Assembly (NCBI GenBank): GCA_028820455.1
Contig: JAPPJC010000001.1
Coordinates: forward strand, 1 to 59,347
Source: Acidimicrobiaceae bacterium
Lineage (GTDB): Bacteria > Actinomycetota > Acidimicrobiia > Acidimicrobiales > Aldehydirespiratoraceae
Reading direction: 5' to 3'
DNA length: 59,347 nt
Of this stretch, positions 8,688 to 16,628 are shown one piece after another. The notes under the pieces were generated by a model. That model did no database searches and was not told the DNA's origin. It saw only the letters and a list, made by a program, of their open reading frames with translations. Position 1 is the stretch's first letter. The number at the start of each line of letters is the position of its first letter. The position numbers and the translations under genes are program-made.

Positions 8688-9140
8688 GGTTCGTTCGATC
8701 CTATCCACTATGGACATTTGGAAATTATTGAAACGGTGTCACAAATATTCGGGCAGGTTGTTGTAGCTGCTATGTTTAACCCACAAAAGAATGAAGTCTT
8801 ATTCAGTCTTGATGAACGTAAACGAATAATAGTCGAAGCCTGTGCTCATATCCCGAATGTTTCTGTAGCGGTTTCTGAGGGCCTAGTAGTTGATTTGGCT
8901 AAAAAACTCGAGGCGGACTTTATCGTGAAAGGCTTGCGAGCCGTTTCGGATTTTGAGAGAGAACTGCAGATGGCACAAATGAATTTTGCTCTCTCAGGAA
9001 TCCATACAACTTTCATTCCCTCTGCTAGTCGACATTCGTTTTTAGCTTCAAAGCTAATACGTGAAGTAACTCGATTAGGAGGAGACGTATCACCAATGGT
9101 ACCCGAAGCTGTTATGCGACATTTGCCCAAAACCTCTTGA
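8667..9140 (+). CDS. coaD: Phosphopantetheine adenylyltransferase
   Basis: Penultimate enzyme of coenzyme A synthesis, making dephospho-CoA from 4'-phosphopantetheine and ATP. At 157 residues it matches the family length. VLYPGSFDPIHYGHLEII holds the nucleotidyltransferase (T/H)xGH-type motif, and VKGLRAVSDFERELQMAQMN and SRHSFLASKLIREVTRLGGD are family signatures. The GTG start overlaps a duplicated rsmD stop. The rsmD-coaD pairing is common in bacteria and supports the call. Confidence 0.95.
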   Translation: MTRVLYPGSFDPIHYGHLEIIETVSQIFGQVVVAAMFNPQKNEVLFSLDERKRIIVEACAHIPNVSVAVSEGLVVDLAKKLEADFIVKGLRAVSDFERELQMAQMNFALSGIHTTFIPSASRHSFLASKLIREVTRLGGDVSPMVPEAVMRHLPKTS

Positions 9141-9202
9141 TTCAACTCAAATACCCAGACGCAACCACAACAACCAATGCTCTTCAACCAATACCCTCTA
9201 TA

Positions 9203-9305
9203 CCTAATAGCCTGAATAGCGATCATCTACTGAGTGAGAGACTGGAGTGGAAGCATACAGGACTGCCATTGAACCCTAATAGCCTGAATAGCGATCATCT
9301 ACTGA
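9203..9305. repeat. 31-bp direct repeat, period 72, upstream of the SepIVA-like gene
   Basis: Bases 9203-9233 recur exactly at 9275-9305. The copies lie between the coaD stop (9140) and the next start (9337), so this pair does not include a start codon. The bases just after each copy still show weak similarity to one another. No coding region is seen in this 196-base gap. Confidence 0.88.
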
Positions 9306-9336
9306 ACGAAACATCGAATGAGCGAAACATCCGACA

Positions 9337-10029
9337 ATGCAGAACGAAGACACGGAAACCAGCAGCACCACAACTAACCACCAACGAGAGCCGTTACCTC
9401 CATCTGCTGTCGATGCTCTAGACGAACCGACCCCTCCTTTGCTTCCTACTCCATCTACACCTCATGGTCAGGTACCTTCAACCCCAACCGCTGCACGTGC
9501 ACGTAGTGGTGCTGTTGAGGCACTACTTCGTCAGGCCATGAGCATACTGGAACAAGCACGGCCTATGCCGCTTTCCACGTCTGTGATCATTAATCGTGAT
9601 GAACTGAATAGCGTGTTGACTCAAGCGTTTGAACTGCTGCCTGAGGAACTACAAGCTGCCAGATGGCTACTCAAAGAGCGCGATGACATGCGGGCAAGAA
9701 TGCGGCGTGAAGGTGAAGACATTATAGCCGCTGCACGGGCTCGTGCTGAACAGATGGTGCAGCGTAGCGAAGTAAAAAAGGAAGCCGATCGTCAAGCACG
9801 ACGCGCTATTGACACAGCCGAGGGTCAAGCACTGCGCATGAAGCTTGAAACAGAGGACTGGTGCGATCAACGTCTAGCAGGACTTGAGTCGCTGCTGCAG
9901 AAGTCGCTCAACGCCGTGCTAGCAGGACGTCAGCGACTTCAAGATACAAGACTACCCAACCCTGAAAACGAGACATCCGAAGATAAACCTGAAAAAAAGA
10001 TATACGACTACGATCATGACGCTGATTAA
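9337..10029 (+). CDS. DivIVA/SepIVA-like coiled-coil protein
   Basis: A 230-residue protein with a Pro/Thr-rich N terminus (about 60 residues) and a long charged coiled coil: LNSVLTQAFELLPEELQAAR, then MRREGEDIIAAARARAEQMV, which resembles DivIVA-family and ATPase b-subunit-like helices. In Mycobacterium the cell-division factor SepIVA is encoded directly before the DUF177 gene, and the DUF177 gene also follows here, so a role in division or envelope growth is the best inference. The C terminus is acidic. The ATG at 9337 has no strong Shine-Dalgarno; an overlapping ATG nearby is in another frame. The following 285-base gap (10030-10314) holds short degenerate repeats and the palindrome AGCGAGCTCGCT but no clear gene. 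Confidence 0.7.
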   Translation: MQNEDTETSSTTTNHQREPLPPSAVDALDEPTPPLLPTPSTPHGQVPSTPTAARARSGAVEALLRQAMSILEQARPMPLSTSVIINRDELNSVLTQAFELLPEELQAARWLLKERDDMRARMRREGEDIIAAARARAEQMVQRSEVKKEADRQARRAIDTAEGQALRMKLETEDWCDQRLAGLESLLQKSLNAVLAGRQRLQDTRLPNPENETSEDKPEKKIYDYDHDAD

Positions 10030-10314
10030 TCATGTTGAAGTCGGTTATTGACACGAACAACATAACCGAACACTGACAAACATAGCCAAACAACGCAACC
10101 AAGTTAAAACAGTGTTATTTGAGTTTTGGTTGGATCTAGCTCAATGCAAGTCGACTGCAGGAGTTGGCTCAACAAATATCGGCTAAAGGCAAATGGCAAC
10201 TATAAGGTTGGCTGAACACATAGTTTGGCTGAATGAACGGTGAACAAATAGCTGAAACCATCGCTGTCAAACAGGCTTAAATCAGCGAGCTCGCTAAACG
10301 AGCTTAAACAACAA

Positions 10315-10872
10315 ATGGATAATAGCTCTGAATCTGCTCAACTAATTTTGGACTGTGCCCAGCTAGATGCTGGTTCAACCGACACGATTGTCGTGTGCCA
10401 ACAGTTGGTGTTGGACAACGCGACTGTTGCTACAACCCACATACTGAACGGCTTGGTGACAGTAGACCTCACAGTAAATGCCACCACGGCTAAAAAACTC
10501 GTGGCCATAGGCAACGTGCACGGTACTTGGATAGCTGAATGTCGTCGCTGTCTTGACAAAATGGAAGGTCAACTTGAAGTACCAATAAGGGAAGTGTTTG
10601 AAGACACTCCCATTGAAGGTGAAACATGGCCTATTTCAATGTCACGGATCAATTTGGGGCCACCTGTACGTGAAGCTGTACTCTTGTCACTTCCTCTAAC
10701 ACCTCTATGCTCAACAACCTGCGCTGGCCCTGTACCCAACCGTTTCCCAACCGGCCCTGCGACATCCAATGAACCCGCGTCCAATAAACACGACTTAAAA
10801 GCTGTTCAATCTACCGACAAACAACCCAAAAACCCTACATGGGATGCTCTAAACCAGATACGCTTTGAATGA
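10315..10872 (+). CDS. DUF177 (YceD-like) protein upstream of rpmF
   Basis: 185 residues; VTVDLTVNATTAKKLVAIGN and GTWIAECRRCLDKMEGQLEV, then PIREVFEDTP, match the DUF177/YceD family. The CRRCL element and a later C-S-T-T-C pair look like a potential metal site, as in relatives. YceD-family genes almost always sit immediately before rpmF and are thought to act in 23S rRNA or large-subunit maturation. Here a 377-base gap separates the two genes. The C terminus has an added hydrophilic linker (PTGPATSNEPASNKHDLK). The last codons are duplicated downstream. Confidence 0.88.
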   Translation: MDNSSESAQLILDCAQLDAGSTDTIVVCQQLVLDNATVATTHILNGLVTVDLTVNATTAKKLVAIGNVHGTWIAECRRCLDKMEGQLEVPIREVFEDTPIEGETWPISMSRINLGPPVREAVLLSLPLTPLCSTTCAGPVPNRFPTGPATSNEPASNKHDLKAVQSTDKQPKNPTWDALNQIRFE

Positions 10873-10955
10873 ACACAGCAGCCCTGAGAGCTCATATGCT
10901 TTTATAGTCGACTCGCCTTCAAACCAGATACGCTTTGAATGAACACAGCAGCCCT
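10851..10955. repeat. Duplicated DUF177 3' end (35 bp, period 70)
   Basis: Bases 10851-10885, containing the last codons and TGA of the DUF177 gene, recur exactly at 10921-10955. The 35-bp filler includes GAGCTC, CATATG and GTCGAC palindromes. The remaining 294 bases to rpmF (10956-11249) contain short slipped repeats such as GATCAGCAA but no supported gene. Confidence 0.9.
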
Positions 10956-11249
10956 ATTGTGGCATTCGCAATATGTATCAACTAATTTTTGTGACAGTAC
11001 CAACGTAAGCTAAGCAAATAATACAAGACAAGTAGCAAAATAGGGCTAGATCAGCAATACAGAGAGATTCGACAAGAGATCAGCAACAGCAGTACAGAGT
11101 TAATTCAGTAGCATGGTGATAGTGCTAGGTAGTAATGCTGGTAGTGCCAGTCCAGGTAGATGCTTAAGCAGCAGATAGCCTTGGGTACACTTACAAGTTC
11201 GACTTATTCGTTTGATTTTGGTTTGTTCATTTAATGGTGAGTAACAGTT

Positions 11250-11432
11250 ATGCCAGTTCCTAAGAAAAAAACATCTAAAGCTCGTACTCGCAGCAGGCGG
11301 TCAGCTTCGTGGTACATCAAACAAAGCGGGCGCAGTATTTGCAGCCAATGCGGGGTTGTCAAAAGGCCTCATCATGCGTGCAAAGAGTGTGGTTGGTACC
11401 ATAGTCGGCAAGCTATAGAGGTTGCAGAGTAG
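11250..11432 (+). CDS. rpmF: 50S ribosomal protein L32
   Basis: 60 residues, the usual L32 size. The N terminus MPVPKKKTSKARTRSRR and the four-cysteine zinc ribbon (CSQCGVVKRPHHACKEC) are diagnostic of the zinc-binding form. It is followed after 53 bases by plsX, the classical rpmF-plsX pairing, which links ribosome supply with phospholipid synthesis. Confidence 0.95.
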   Translation: MPVPKKKTSKARTRSRRSASWYIKQSGRSICSQCGVVKRPHHACKECGWYHSRQAIEVAE

Positions 11433-11485
11433 AACTCCCAGCAAAAGATTTTAGACGTAAACAGCAAACGCTAGAAGATGAAGAC

Positions 11486-12487
11486 ATGAAGCCAGTGGCG
11501 GTTGACGCTATGGGGGGCGATTACGGCCCTGAACAGGTCGTGGCAGGTGGCTTGAAAGCTGTAAGAGAATTCGGTATTCCTGTAATGGTTGCAGGCCCTC
11601 CTGATGAATTGCAGAAAATTGAAGGAATACACGACGTAGAGATTATCGAGGCGCATCAGGTTATCCCTATGGACGCGGAACCCGGTATCAGCGTACGCAG
11701 AATGCGAGACTCTTCTATCTCCAGAGCTGCTGAAGCTGTGCGTAACGGCCGAGCTTCAGCCATGGTCTCCCCAGGAAATACAGGTGCTGTGATGGGTACT
11801 GCGATACTTCGGCTAGGCCGCATTCCTGGTATCCCTCGTCCAGCTGTCGCCACACGCGTACCCACCTACGGTGGCCTTCCCACCACCATGTTGGACTGCG
11901 GAGCCAATGCGGAGTGCAAGCCTGAATGGTTAGTGCATTTTGCCCGTATGGGCGTAATTTATGCACGAGATCGTTTTAACATCGAATGCCCTCGGGTGGG
12001 TTTATTGTCAATAGGCGAAGAAGAAGGCAAAGGCAATCCTTTTGTAAAAGAGGCCTACGAACTGTTGAACGATCAAAGATGGACCCATGATGTACATGCT
12101 GAATGGGTAGGCAACGTTGAAGGCAACAATATAATGTCAACAGACGTGGATGTAGTTGTCACCGACGGCTTCACGGGAAATATTACGCTTAAAGTACTTG
12201 AAGGTACCTTTCGAGAACTGATTCGTCGCTTCGCAAAAGCTATCGATGACGCAAAAACCGGCAAAGCTACGGACAGCGCGGTTGACGGTGTTGTCGATGG
12301 CTTAACGCAAGAATTGCATCCCGATAATGTAGGTGGAGCACTTTTACTCGGTGTCAAAGGAGTGTGCGTGATTTCGCATGGTTCTAGCAGTTCAGAAGCC
12401 ATTATGAATGCAATAGTCTTCGCACATGAGATGGCTACTGCTGGAATGATAGGACACCTTTCTGGTATTGGCCGCACCTCAAAGTGA
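11486..12487 (+). CDS. plsX: Phosphate acyltransferase PlsX
   Basis: 333-residue enzyme converting acyl-ACP to acyl-phosphate for phosphatidic acid synthesis. The N terminus VAVDAMGGDYGPEQVVAGG, SMVSPGNTGAVMGTA, LLSIGEEEGKGN and VTDGFTGNITLK are the family's conserved blocks. It is cytosolic and peripherally membrane-bound in known members. It is followed by acpP, whose product carries its substrate, and lies in an rpmF-plsX-acpP-rnc run widespread in bacteria. The length is normal, with no insertion. Confidence 0.95.
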   Translation: MKPVAVDAMGGDYGPEQVVAGGLKAVREFGIPVMVAGPPDELQKIEGIHDVEIIEAHQVIPMDAEPGISVRRMRDSSISRAAEAVRNGRASAMVSPGNTGAVMGTAILRLGRIPGIPRPAVATRVPTYGGLPTTMLDCGANAECKPEWLVHFARMGVIYARDRFNIECPRVGLLSIGEEEGKGNPFVKEAYELLNDQRWTHDVHAEWVGNVEGNNIMSTDVDVVVTDGFTGNITLKVLEGTFRELIRRFAKAIDDAKTGKATDSAVDGVVDGLTQELHPDNVGGALLLGVKGVCVISHGSSSSEAIMNAIVFAHEMATAGMIGHLSGIGRTSK

Positions 12488-12580
12488 GATCACCACACCT
12501 AAACACGCAAATCCCCGTCTAGTACTGCTAGATTTAAGGGTTTACATTAACATCCAATATTTATGCCCGGAGGTTTGCCT

Positions 12581-12871
12581 ATGACAGCAGAGACCCATGC
12601 AAAACAGGGCCCGGTCGAGCGCGATGAGGTGCGAACGTTGGTTTGTGATCATCTTGCCGACATTCTTGAAATCGAGCCCTCCGACATCAGTGAAGGTGAC
12701 TCCTTTGCTGATGATTTAGATGCCGATTCTCTTGCTCTGATCGAACTTGTTGAAATAATTGAAGAAGAAATGAGAGAACGTTTCGACGATTTCCGTATAG
12801 AAGACGAAGCTCTTCAAGATTTGCGAACTGTGCGCGACGCGATTGACTATGTTATGTCACAATTGAATTGA
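12581..12871 (+). CDS. acpP: Acyl carrier protein
   Basis: 96 residues starting at ATG 12581, chosen because GGAGG at 12569-12573 lies seven bases upstream; an in-frame ATG at 12563 contains that site and is less likely. The phosphopantetheine attachment serine is in FADDLDADSLALIELVE (DSL motif), and the acidic four-helix pattern is clear. It shuttles acyl chains for fatty acid and phospholipid synthesis. The N terminus is about 15 residues longer than in typical ACPs. The stop codon region is copied 72 bp downstream, next to the rnc start. Confidence 0.93.
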   Translation: MTAETHAKQGPVERDEVRTLVCDHLADILEIEPSDISEGDSFADDLDADSLALIELVEIIEEEMRERFDDFRIEDEALQDLRTVRDAIDYVMSQLN

Positions 12872-13069
12872 AACATGGTATCAAATTCAGTTCAAGTATG
12901 CTATCGACAAGCGCGGCGACAAACACAGACATTGCTGCATTGAAACATGATACCCCCACCCGCAAACACTGCTGAGTTAGAACAGCAGATCGGCTACAAC
13001 AATAAAGCAAAAAACGTTCACACACCCCCACCTGCAAACACTGCTGAGTTAGAACAGCAGATCGGCTAC
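12867..13069 (+). repeat. Two successive 72-bp-period duplications at the acpP-rnc junction
   Basis: A short copy (ATTGAAACATG, 12867-12877) recurs at 12939-12949 and carries both the acpP stop and an ATG. A second, 46-bp copy with one substitution lies at 12952-12997 and 13024-13069, inside the rnc reading frame. Both periods are exactly 72. The upstream decoy ATG (12875) opens a 22-codon frame ending in TGA at 12941-12943, three bases before the rnc ATG. Confidence 0.85.
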
Positions 13070-13756
13070 CAGTTCACCGATCGATCTTTATGCGACACAG
13101 CACTCACCCATACTTCTTGGTGTGCTGAGAACGACATGGGGCCTTCTAATCAACGTCTTGAATTTTTAGGTGATGCTGTTTTAGGGCTGGTAGCAGCTCA
13201 TTGGTTATACAGCGAGTACAGTGACCTATCCGAAGGCCAGATGTCTAAAGCTCGCGCTGAGATGGTAAGCAAAAACTCGTTAGCCGCAGCTGCACGGACA
13301 TGTGACTTGGGTCTATATTTGCTACTCGGTCAAGGTGAGGACAATTCTGGGGGCCGTCATAACCCGTCGCTGTTAGCTGATGGCTTAGAATCGGTTATAG
13401 GCGCAATATACCTTGACGGAGGATTAACCGCAGCTGAAACCACAATACGTAAAATACTCGGGAAATCGTTCAATAATATCGCTCAAGCCCCAGGTTTAAC
13501 CGATTTCAAAAGTCGACTCCAAGAAATAGCCGCTCATGCTGGAATCGCTCCACCTCACTACGACATAGCCAACAGTGGCCCCGAACACGACAAACGTTTT
13601 TATGCGTTGGTAACAGTTGGCGAAACGTTTGGGAAAGGAGAAGGAAGCACCAAAAAAAGTGCGTCGCAACGCGCTGCCGAACAAGCATGCGCAATACTTG
13701 CCAGCCAACTTACACAAGAAAAGAAACAAGAAAGAAATAGGCAGGAAAAGAAATAG
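12947..13756 (+). CDS. rnc: Ribonuclease III, with a duplicated N-terminal segment
   Basis: Double-strand-specific endonuclease of rRNA processing. The catalytic signature QRLEFLGDAVLGLV and the ESVIGAIYLDGGL motif supply the metal ligands. A C-terminal dsRNA-binding domain follows (FKSRLQEIAAHAG to KKSASQRAAEQACAIL). At the N terminus PPPANTAELEQQIGY occurs twice, 24 codons apart, because a 72-bp duplication kept the frame; normal RNase III begins near the second copy. No start codon exists at the second copy, so the first copy's ATG (12947) must supply translation. The lysine/arginine-rich C-terminal tail (KKQERNRQEKK) is an extra. Confidence 0.95.
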   Translation: MIPPPANTAELEQQIGYNNKAKNVHTPPPANTAELEQQIGYQFTDRSLCDTALTHTSWCAENDMGPSNQRLEFLGDAVLGLVAAHWLYSEYSDLSEGQMSKARAEMVSKNSLAAAARTCDLGLYLLLGQGEDNSGGRHNPSLLADGLESVIGAIYLDGGLTAAETTIRKILGKSFNNIAQAPGLTDFKSRLQEIAAHAGIAPPHYDIANSGPEHDKRFYALVTVGETFGKGEGSTKKSASQRAAEQACAILASQLTQEKKQERNRQEKK

Positions 13757-14080
13757 ATACAACTAGCGAAAAAATAATCGCAGTCAACAAACAAGCAGTG
13801 CTGACTGTATGAGTATCACAAACAAAAACGTGAGTACAATCGCCAAGCCGACAATCAGATATGGCCAATATAGCCGAAGTTTGATTTGCCTTGATTATGC
13901 TACGTTTGCCTTGATTAGGTTGAGGTAGACTTTGCTAAGATATATCAAGGAGAAACATACCAATTCGTTAGTGTCTTTCTAGCATCTTTACCACCTGGTT
14001 TTTTGTATTCTGCTTTTATTTCTAACACCACATTCACATTTCAAAAAACATGGCCACCACAGCGTGAAGGTTGAAACGGC
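13757..14080. other. Gene-free stretch between rnc and the Fpg-like gene
   Basis: 324 bases without a supported gene. A 13-bp direct repeat TTTGCCTTGATTA occurs twice about 25 bases apart (near 13875-13917). An AAGGAG element near 13947 is not followed by a start codon at a useful distance, so it may be a relic. AT-rich sequence precedes the TTG start of the next gene, but no promoter can be assigned with confidence. Confidence 0.4.
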
Positions 14081-15091
14081 TTGCTCACAACTAAGACATC
14101 CCTGAAAACTGATGCAGCTGGTCCTGCTGAATCCGATTCCACAGAGCAGATGACAGCCAAACAGAGGAAGTTGCTCGCAAGGATTGAACGCGCGCGTTCA
14201 GATCGTAACACCGCGAGTGCTGACAGGCCGGATGAAATGTTTGATTACGAACTGCCTGAAGTGGAACTTGTGCGCAAAAGCTTGGAAAGGGAGATCACGG
14301 GTCTAACTATTGAAAACTGTGAAGCAGCAAGTCTGAAATGCTTAAGAAGCTATTTCTTCCGTAAATACTTCACCAACCGTCTAGCAGGGGCAAAGATCAA
14401 CAAAGTGGAACGCATCGGCCTTTACATAGCTATCAAGCTTGAATCCGAGCAGTTTGATACCAGCCATGTGTTGATCCTGTCACTCGGTGCTTCAGGCTCA
14501 CCCAGATGGATGCCAGCAGACAGCAAAGAAAAACTGAAAAATACTGAAGTGGTGATAAAATTCTCCAACGGTAACAAGCTTCTGTTTGTCGACCCGGTCG
14601 GCACCGGTCAGCTATTTCTTGTGCCAGAAGATGATATCGCCACACACATACCTGAAGTTGCCAACTATGGCAGCGACCCCCTTAGCCCAGTAGCGTGGAC
14701 AGAGATCGGGCAACGACTACTACAACAAGAGCGTGAACTCAAAACCCTGCTCAAAGATGACACTTTCATGGTGGGGATAGACACTATCTACGTTGATGAA
14801 ATTCTTTTTGAAGCCGGTTTACGCTATGACCGAGTTGCCAACACCTTAAGCAGTCAAGAAATACGACGATTGCACCGGTCTCTAGGAAGTACTTTACACA
14901 ACGCCATGAAATACGGGGGAACATCATTGCCTGAGCGGCCTTTCACAAATCCTCTCGGAAATACCGGGGGATATTCAAACCACATCCAAGTGTGGGGACG
15001 ACACGATCAACTAAGCGTTCGATCGCGTGATCCGATAAAAAGAGTGCAATATCAAGGTTCCTGGACCTACTATTGCGATACCCAGATTTGA
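14081..15091 (+). CDS. Fpg/MutM-fold protein lacking catalytic residues
   Basis: 336 residues. The fold is recognisable: ELPEVELVRKSLEREI, LSLGASGSPRW, FVDPVGTG, IYVDEILFEAGL and GGTSLPERPF align with formamidopyrimidine-DNA glycosylase, and its place after rnc is where actinobacteria carry fpg. Yet the catalytic features are gone. About 55 residues precede the ELPEVE block, the nucleophilic proline position is tyrosine (DYELPEVE), the lysine of the RRAKY-type motif is replaced (RIGLY), DPRRFG has become DPVGTG, and GVGNIY has become GIDTIY. The zinc finger keeps only one of four cysteines (near the YYC at the end). It is probably a DNA-binding or structural derivative, not an active glycosylase. 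The start is a TTG; ATG 14237 is an alternative. Confidence 0.8.
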   Translation: MLTTKTSLKTDAAGPAESDSTEQMTAKQRKLLARIERARSDRNTASADRPDEMFDYELPEVELVRKSLEREITGLTIENCEAASLKCLRSYFFRKYFTNRLAGAKINKVERIGLYIAIKLESEQFDTSHVLILSLGASGSPRWMPADSKEKLKNTEVVIKFSNGNKLLFVDPVGTGQLFLVPEDDIATHIPEVANYGSDPLSPVAWTEIGQRLLQQERELKTLLKDDTFMVGIDTIYVDEILFEAGLRYDRVANTLSSQEIRRLHRSLGSTLHNAMKYGGTSLPERPFTNPLGNTGGYSNHIQVWGRHDQLSVRSRDPIKRVQYQGSWTYYCDTQI

Positions 15092-15130
15092 CCTATCGAC
15101 TGGGAGAATCAACAAAACGAGCATAAGGAC

Positions 15131-16453
15131 ATGGACAAAGATATAGACGGCTCTGATGCTTACGACTGGCAGCCAGATATGCAAGACGAGCCTACGGAAG
15201 AAAGCGAATCAGCGGATGAGAACACCGCTTCAGCTTCAGCACCGCCACCGGTGTTGCGTCCAAACACACACTCAGATCCCGCAGATAAAAAGACCAGTCA
15301 ATCACGTTTACTTGCTACAATACTACTTGCTCTGGTAACCGCGGTTTTCATAAACCTGGGCGTCAGAAAGTTAACCTCTGACAACCTGAACTCTAAAGGT
15401 GGTGGCTCTGAAGAAGCAGCTGAAGAGTCGTGGGTGAAAATAGGTGAGATTGATGACGAAGATGATGCCGACATTGAAGGCAACACGCCGTCTACAAGTA
15501 ATTCTGCAGAAGAATATGTACCCGGCTTACCATCCACAAATGACAATTCACAAGAACCCGCAGTTTATGTAGCTGAGTTTGTTGCTCCTTCAGTCGTGCG
15601 GGTCAGTACTGCCACTGGTCAAGGATCAGGAATAGTATGGGACGCTTCTGAGGGTTACATAATCACCAACCACCATGTGGTCAGAGACCCCATAATAGGA
15701 GATGTCGATACGGTGACTGTAACTTTCTCCAACGGCACCAGACTAGAAGGAGAAGTTGTTGGGGTCTCCCCCAACCAAGATGTAGCTGTCATACTCGTGG
15801 ACCCAGAAGAGGTTCAATTGAAGCCTGCTGTATTTGCGCCCATGCAATCAATCAAAATCGGACAACTGGCAGTGGCTATTGGGAGCCCATTCGGCCTCAC
15901 AGGTACAGTAACCTCTGGCATTGTCAGTGGTATTCGAATAAACCTTTACGGCGGCTCAGACCCTGAAGCACCCGTTCCAGTAGAGATGATACAAACTGAC
16001 GCTCCCATAAATCCGGGCAACTCGGGAGGAGCTTTAGCCGACCGCCAAGGCCGAGTGATCGGCATGAACACAAGCATTCAGACAGCAGGAGAAATGGGCA
16101 ACGTAGGAGTTGGTTTCGCGGTGCCCAGTGACACTATTGAGTTAATTGCAAATCGCATAGTCAAAGGAGAGTCACTTGATATAGGTTTCCTGGGGATTTC
16201 CAGCGAAACCAACGTATCGACCGAGGATGGGGTGCTCATCACAAGCGTAGTTGAAGACTCACCAGCGGATCAAGCTGGTATCCAAGTAGGCGACGTGATT
16301 ATTGGCCTTGAAGGTGAAACAGTGGAAACCATAGCCGAACTCTCCGCAGATATAAAGCTGCATCCACCGGGAGATGTGGTAGAACTAGAAATCCGACGCG
16401 ACAAAACTGTCTTCAGAACTAGTGTAGTGCTCAGCTCTTACACATCATCTTAA
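15131..16453 (+). CDS. Membrane-anchored HtrA/DegP-type serine protease with PDZ domain
   Basis: 440 residues: an acidic cytoplasmic N terminus, one transmembrane segment (LLATILLALVTAVFINLGV, about residues 58-77), an acidic linker, a trypsin-like domain and one PDZ domain. The catalytic triad is visible as His in YIITNHHVV (about 182), Asp in NQDVAVIL (about 217) and Ser in NPGNSGGAL (about 298). The PDZ domain begins near GFLGIS and contains DQAGIQVGDVIIGLEG. Such proteases handle envelope protein quality control. In many actinobacteria smc occupies the position between fpg and ftsY; here this protease does. Confidence 0.93.
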   Translation: MDKDIDGSDAYDWQPDMQDEPTEESESADENTASASAPPPVLRPNTHSDPADKKTSQSRLLATILLALVTAVFINLGVRKLTSDNLNSKGGGSEEAAEESWVKIGEIDDEDDADIEGNTPSTSNSAEEYVPGLPSTNDNSQEPAVYVAEFVAPSVVRVSTATGQGSGIVWDASEGYIITNHHVVRDPIIGDVDTVTVTFSNGTRLEGEVVGVSPNQDVAVILVDPEEVQLKPAVFAPMQSIKIGQLAVAIGSPFGLTGTVTSGIVSGIRINLYGGSDPEAPVPVEMIQTDAPINPGNSGGALADRQGRVIGMNTSIQTAGEMGNVGVGFAVPSDTIELIANRIVKGESLDIGFLGISSETNVSTEDGVLITSVVEDSPADQAGIQVGDVIIGLEGETVETIAELSADIKLHPPGDVVELEIRRDKTVFRTSVVLSSYTSS

Positions 16454-16456
16454 CTG

Positions 16457-16561
16457 CAATAAGCTTCAGACAAGCATTGCAACTCCAATACCGTGGATTC
16501 TAAAAGTCTGGTGGGACCAGCATATGTGACAATAAGCTTCAGACAAGCATTGCAACTCCAA
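16457..16561. repeat. 32-bp direct repeat, period 73, after the HtrA-type gene
   Basis: Bases 16457-16488, starting three bases after the protease stop codon, recur exactly at 16530-16561. The 41-bp filler contains the perfect inverted repeat CTGGT-ggg-ACCAG. A TATAAT at 16582-16587 follows and could be the -10 element for ftsY, but no convincing -35 is seen. Confidence 0.9.
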
Positions 16562-16628
16562 CGCCCGCGTAATTTCATCCGTATAATTTTTTAGGTATGA
16601 GCACAAATAGCAAACACAAGTAGAACCT

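Noticed and set aside
13940-13960. Shine-Dalgarno-like AAGGAG marking a gene start
   Set aside because: No ATG, GTG or TTG follows at a workable distance with an open frame.
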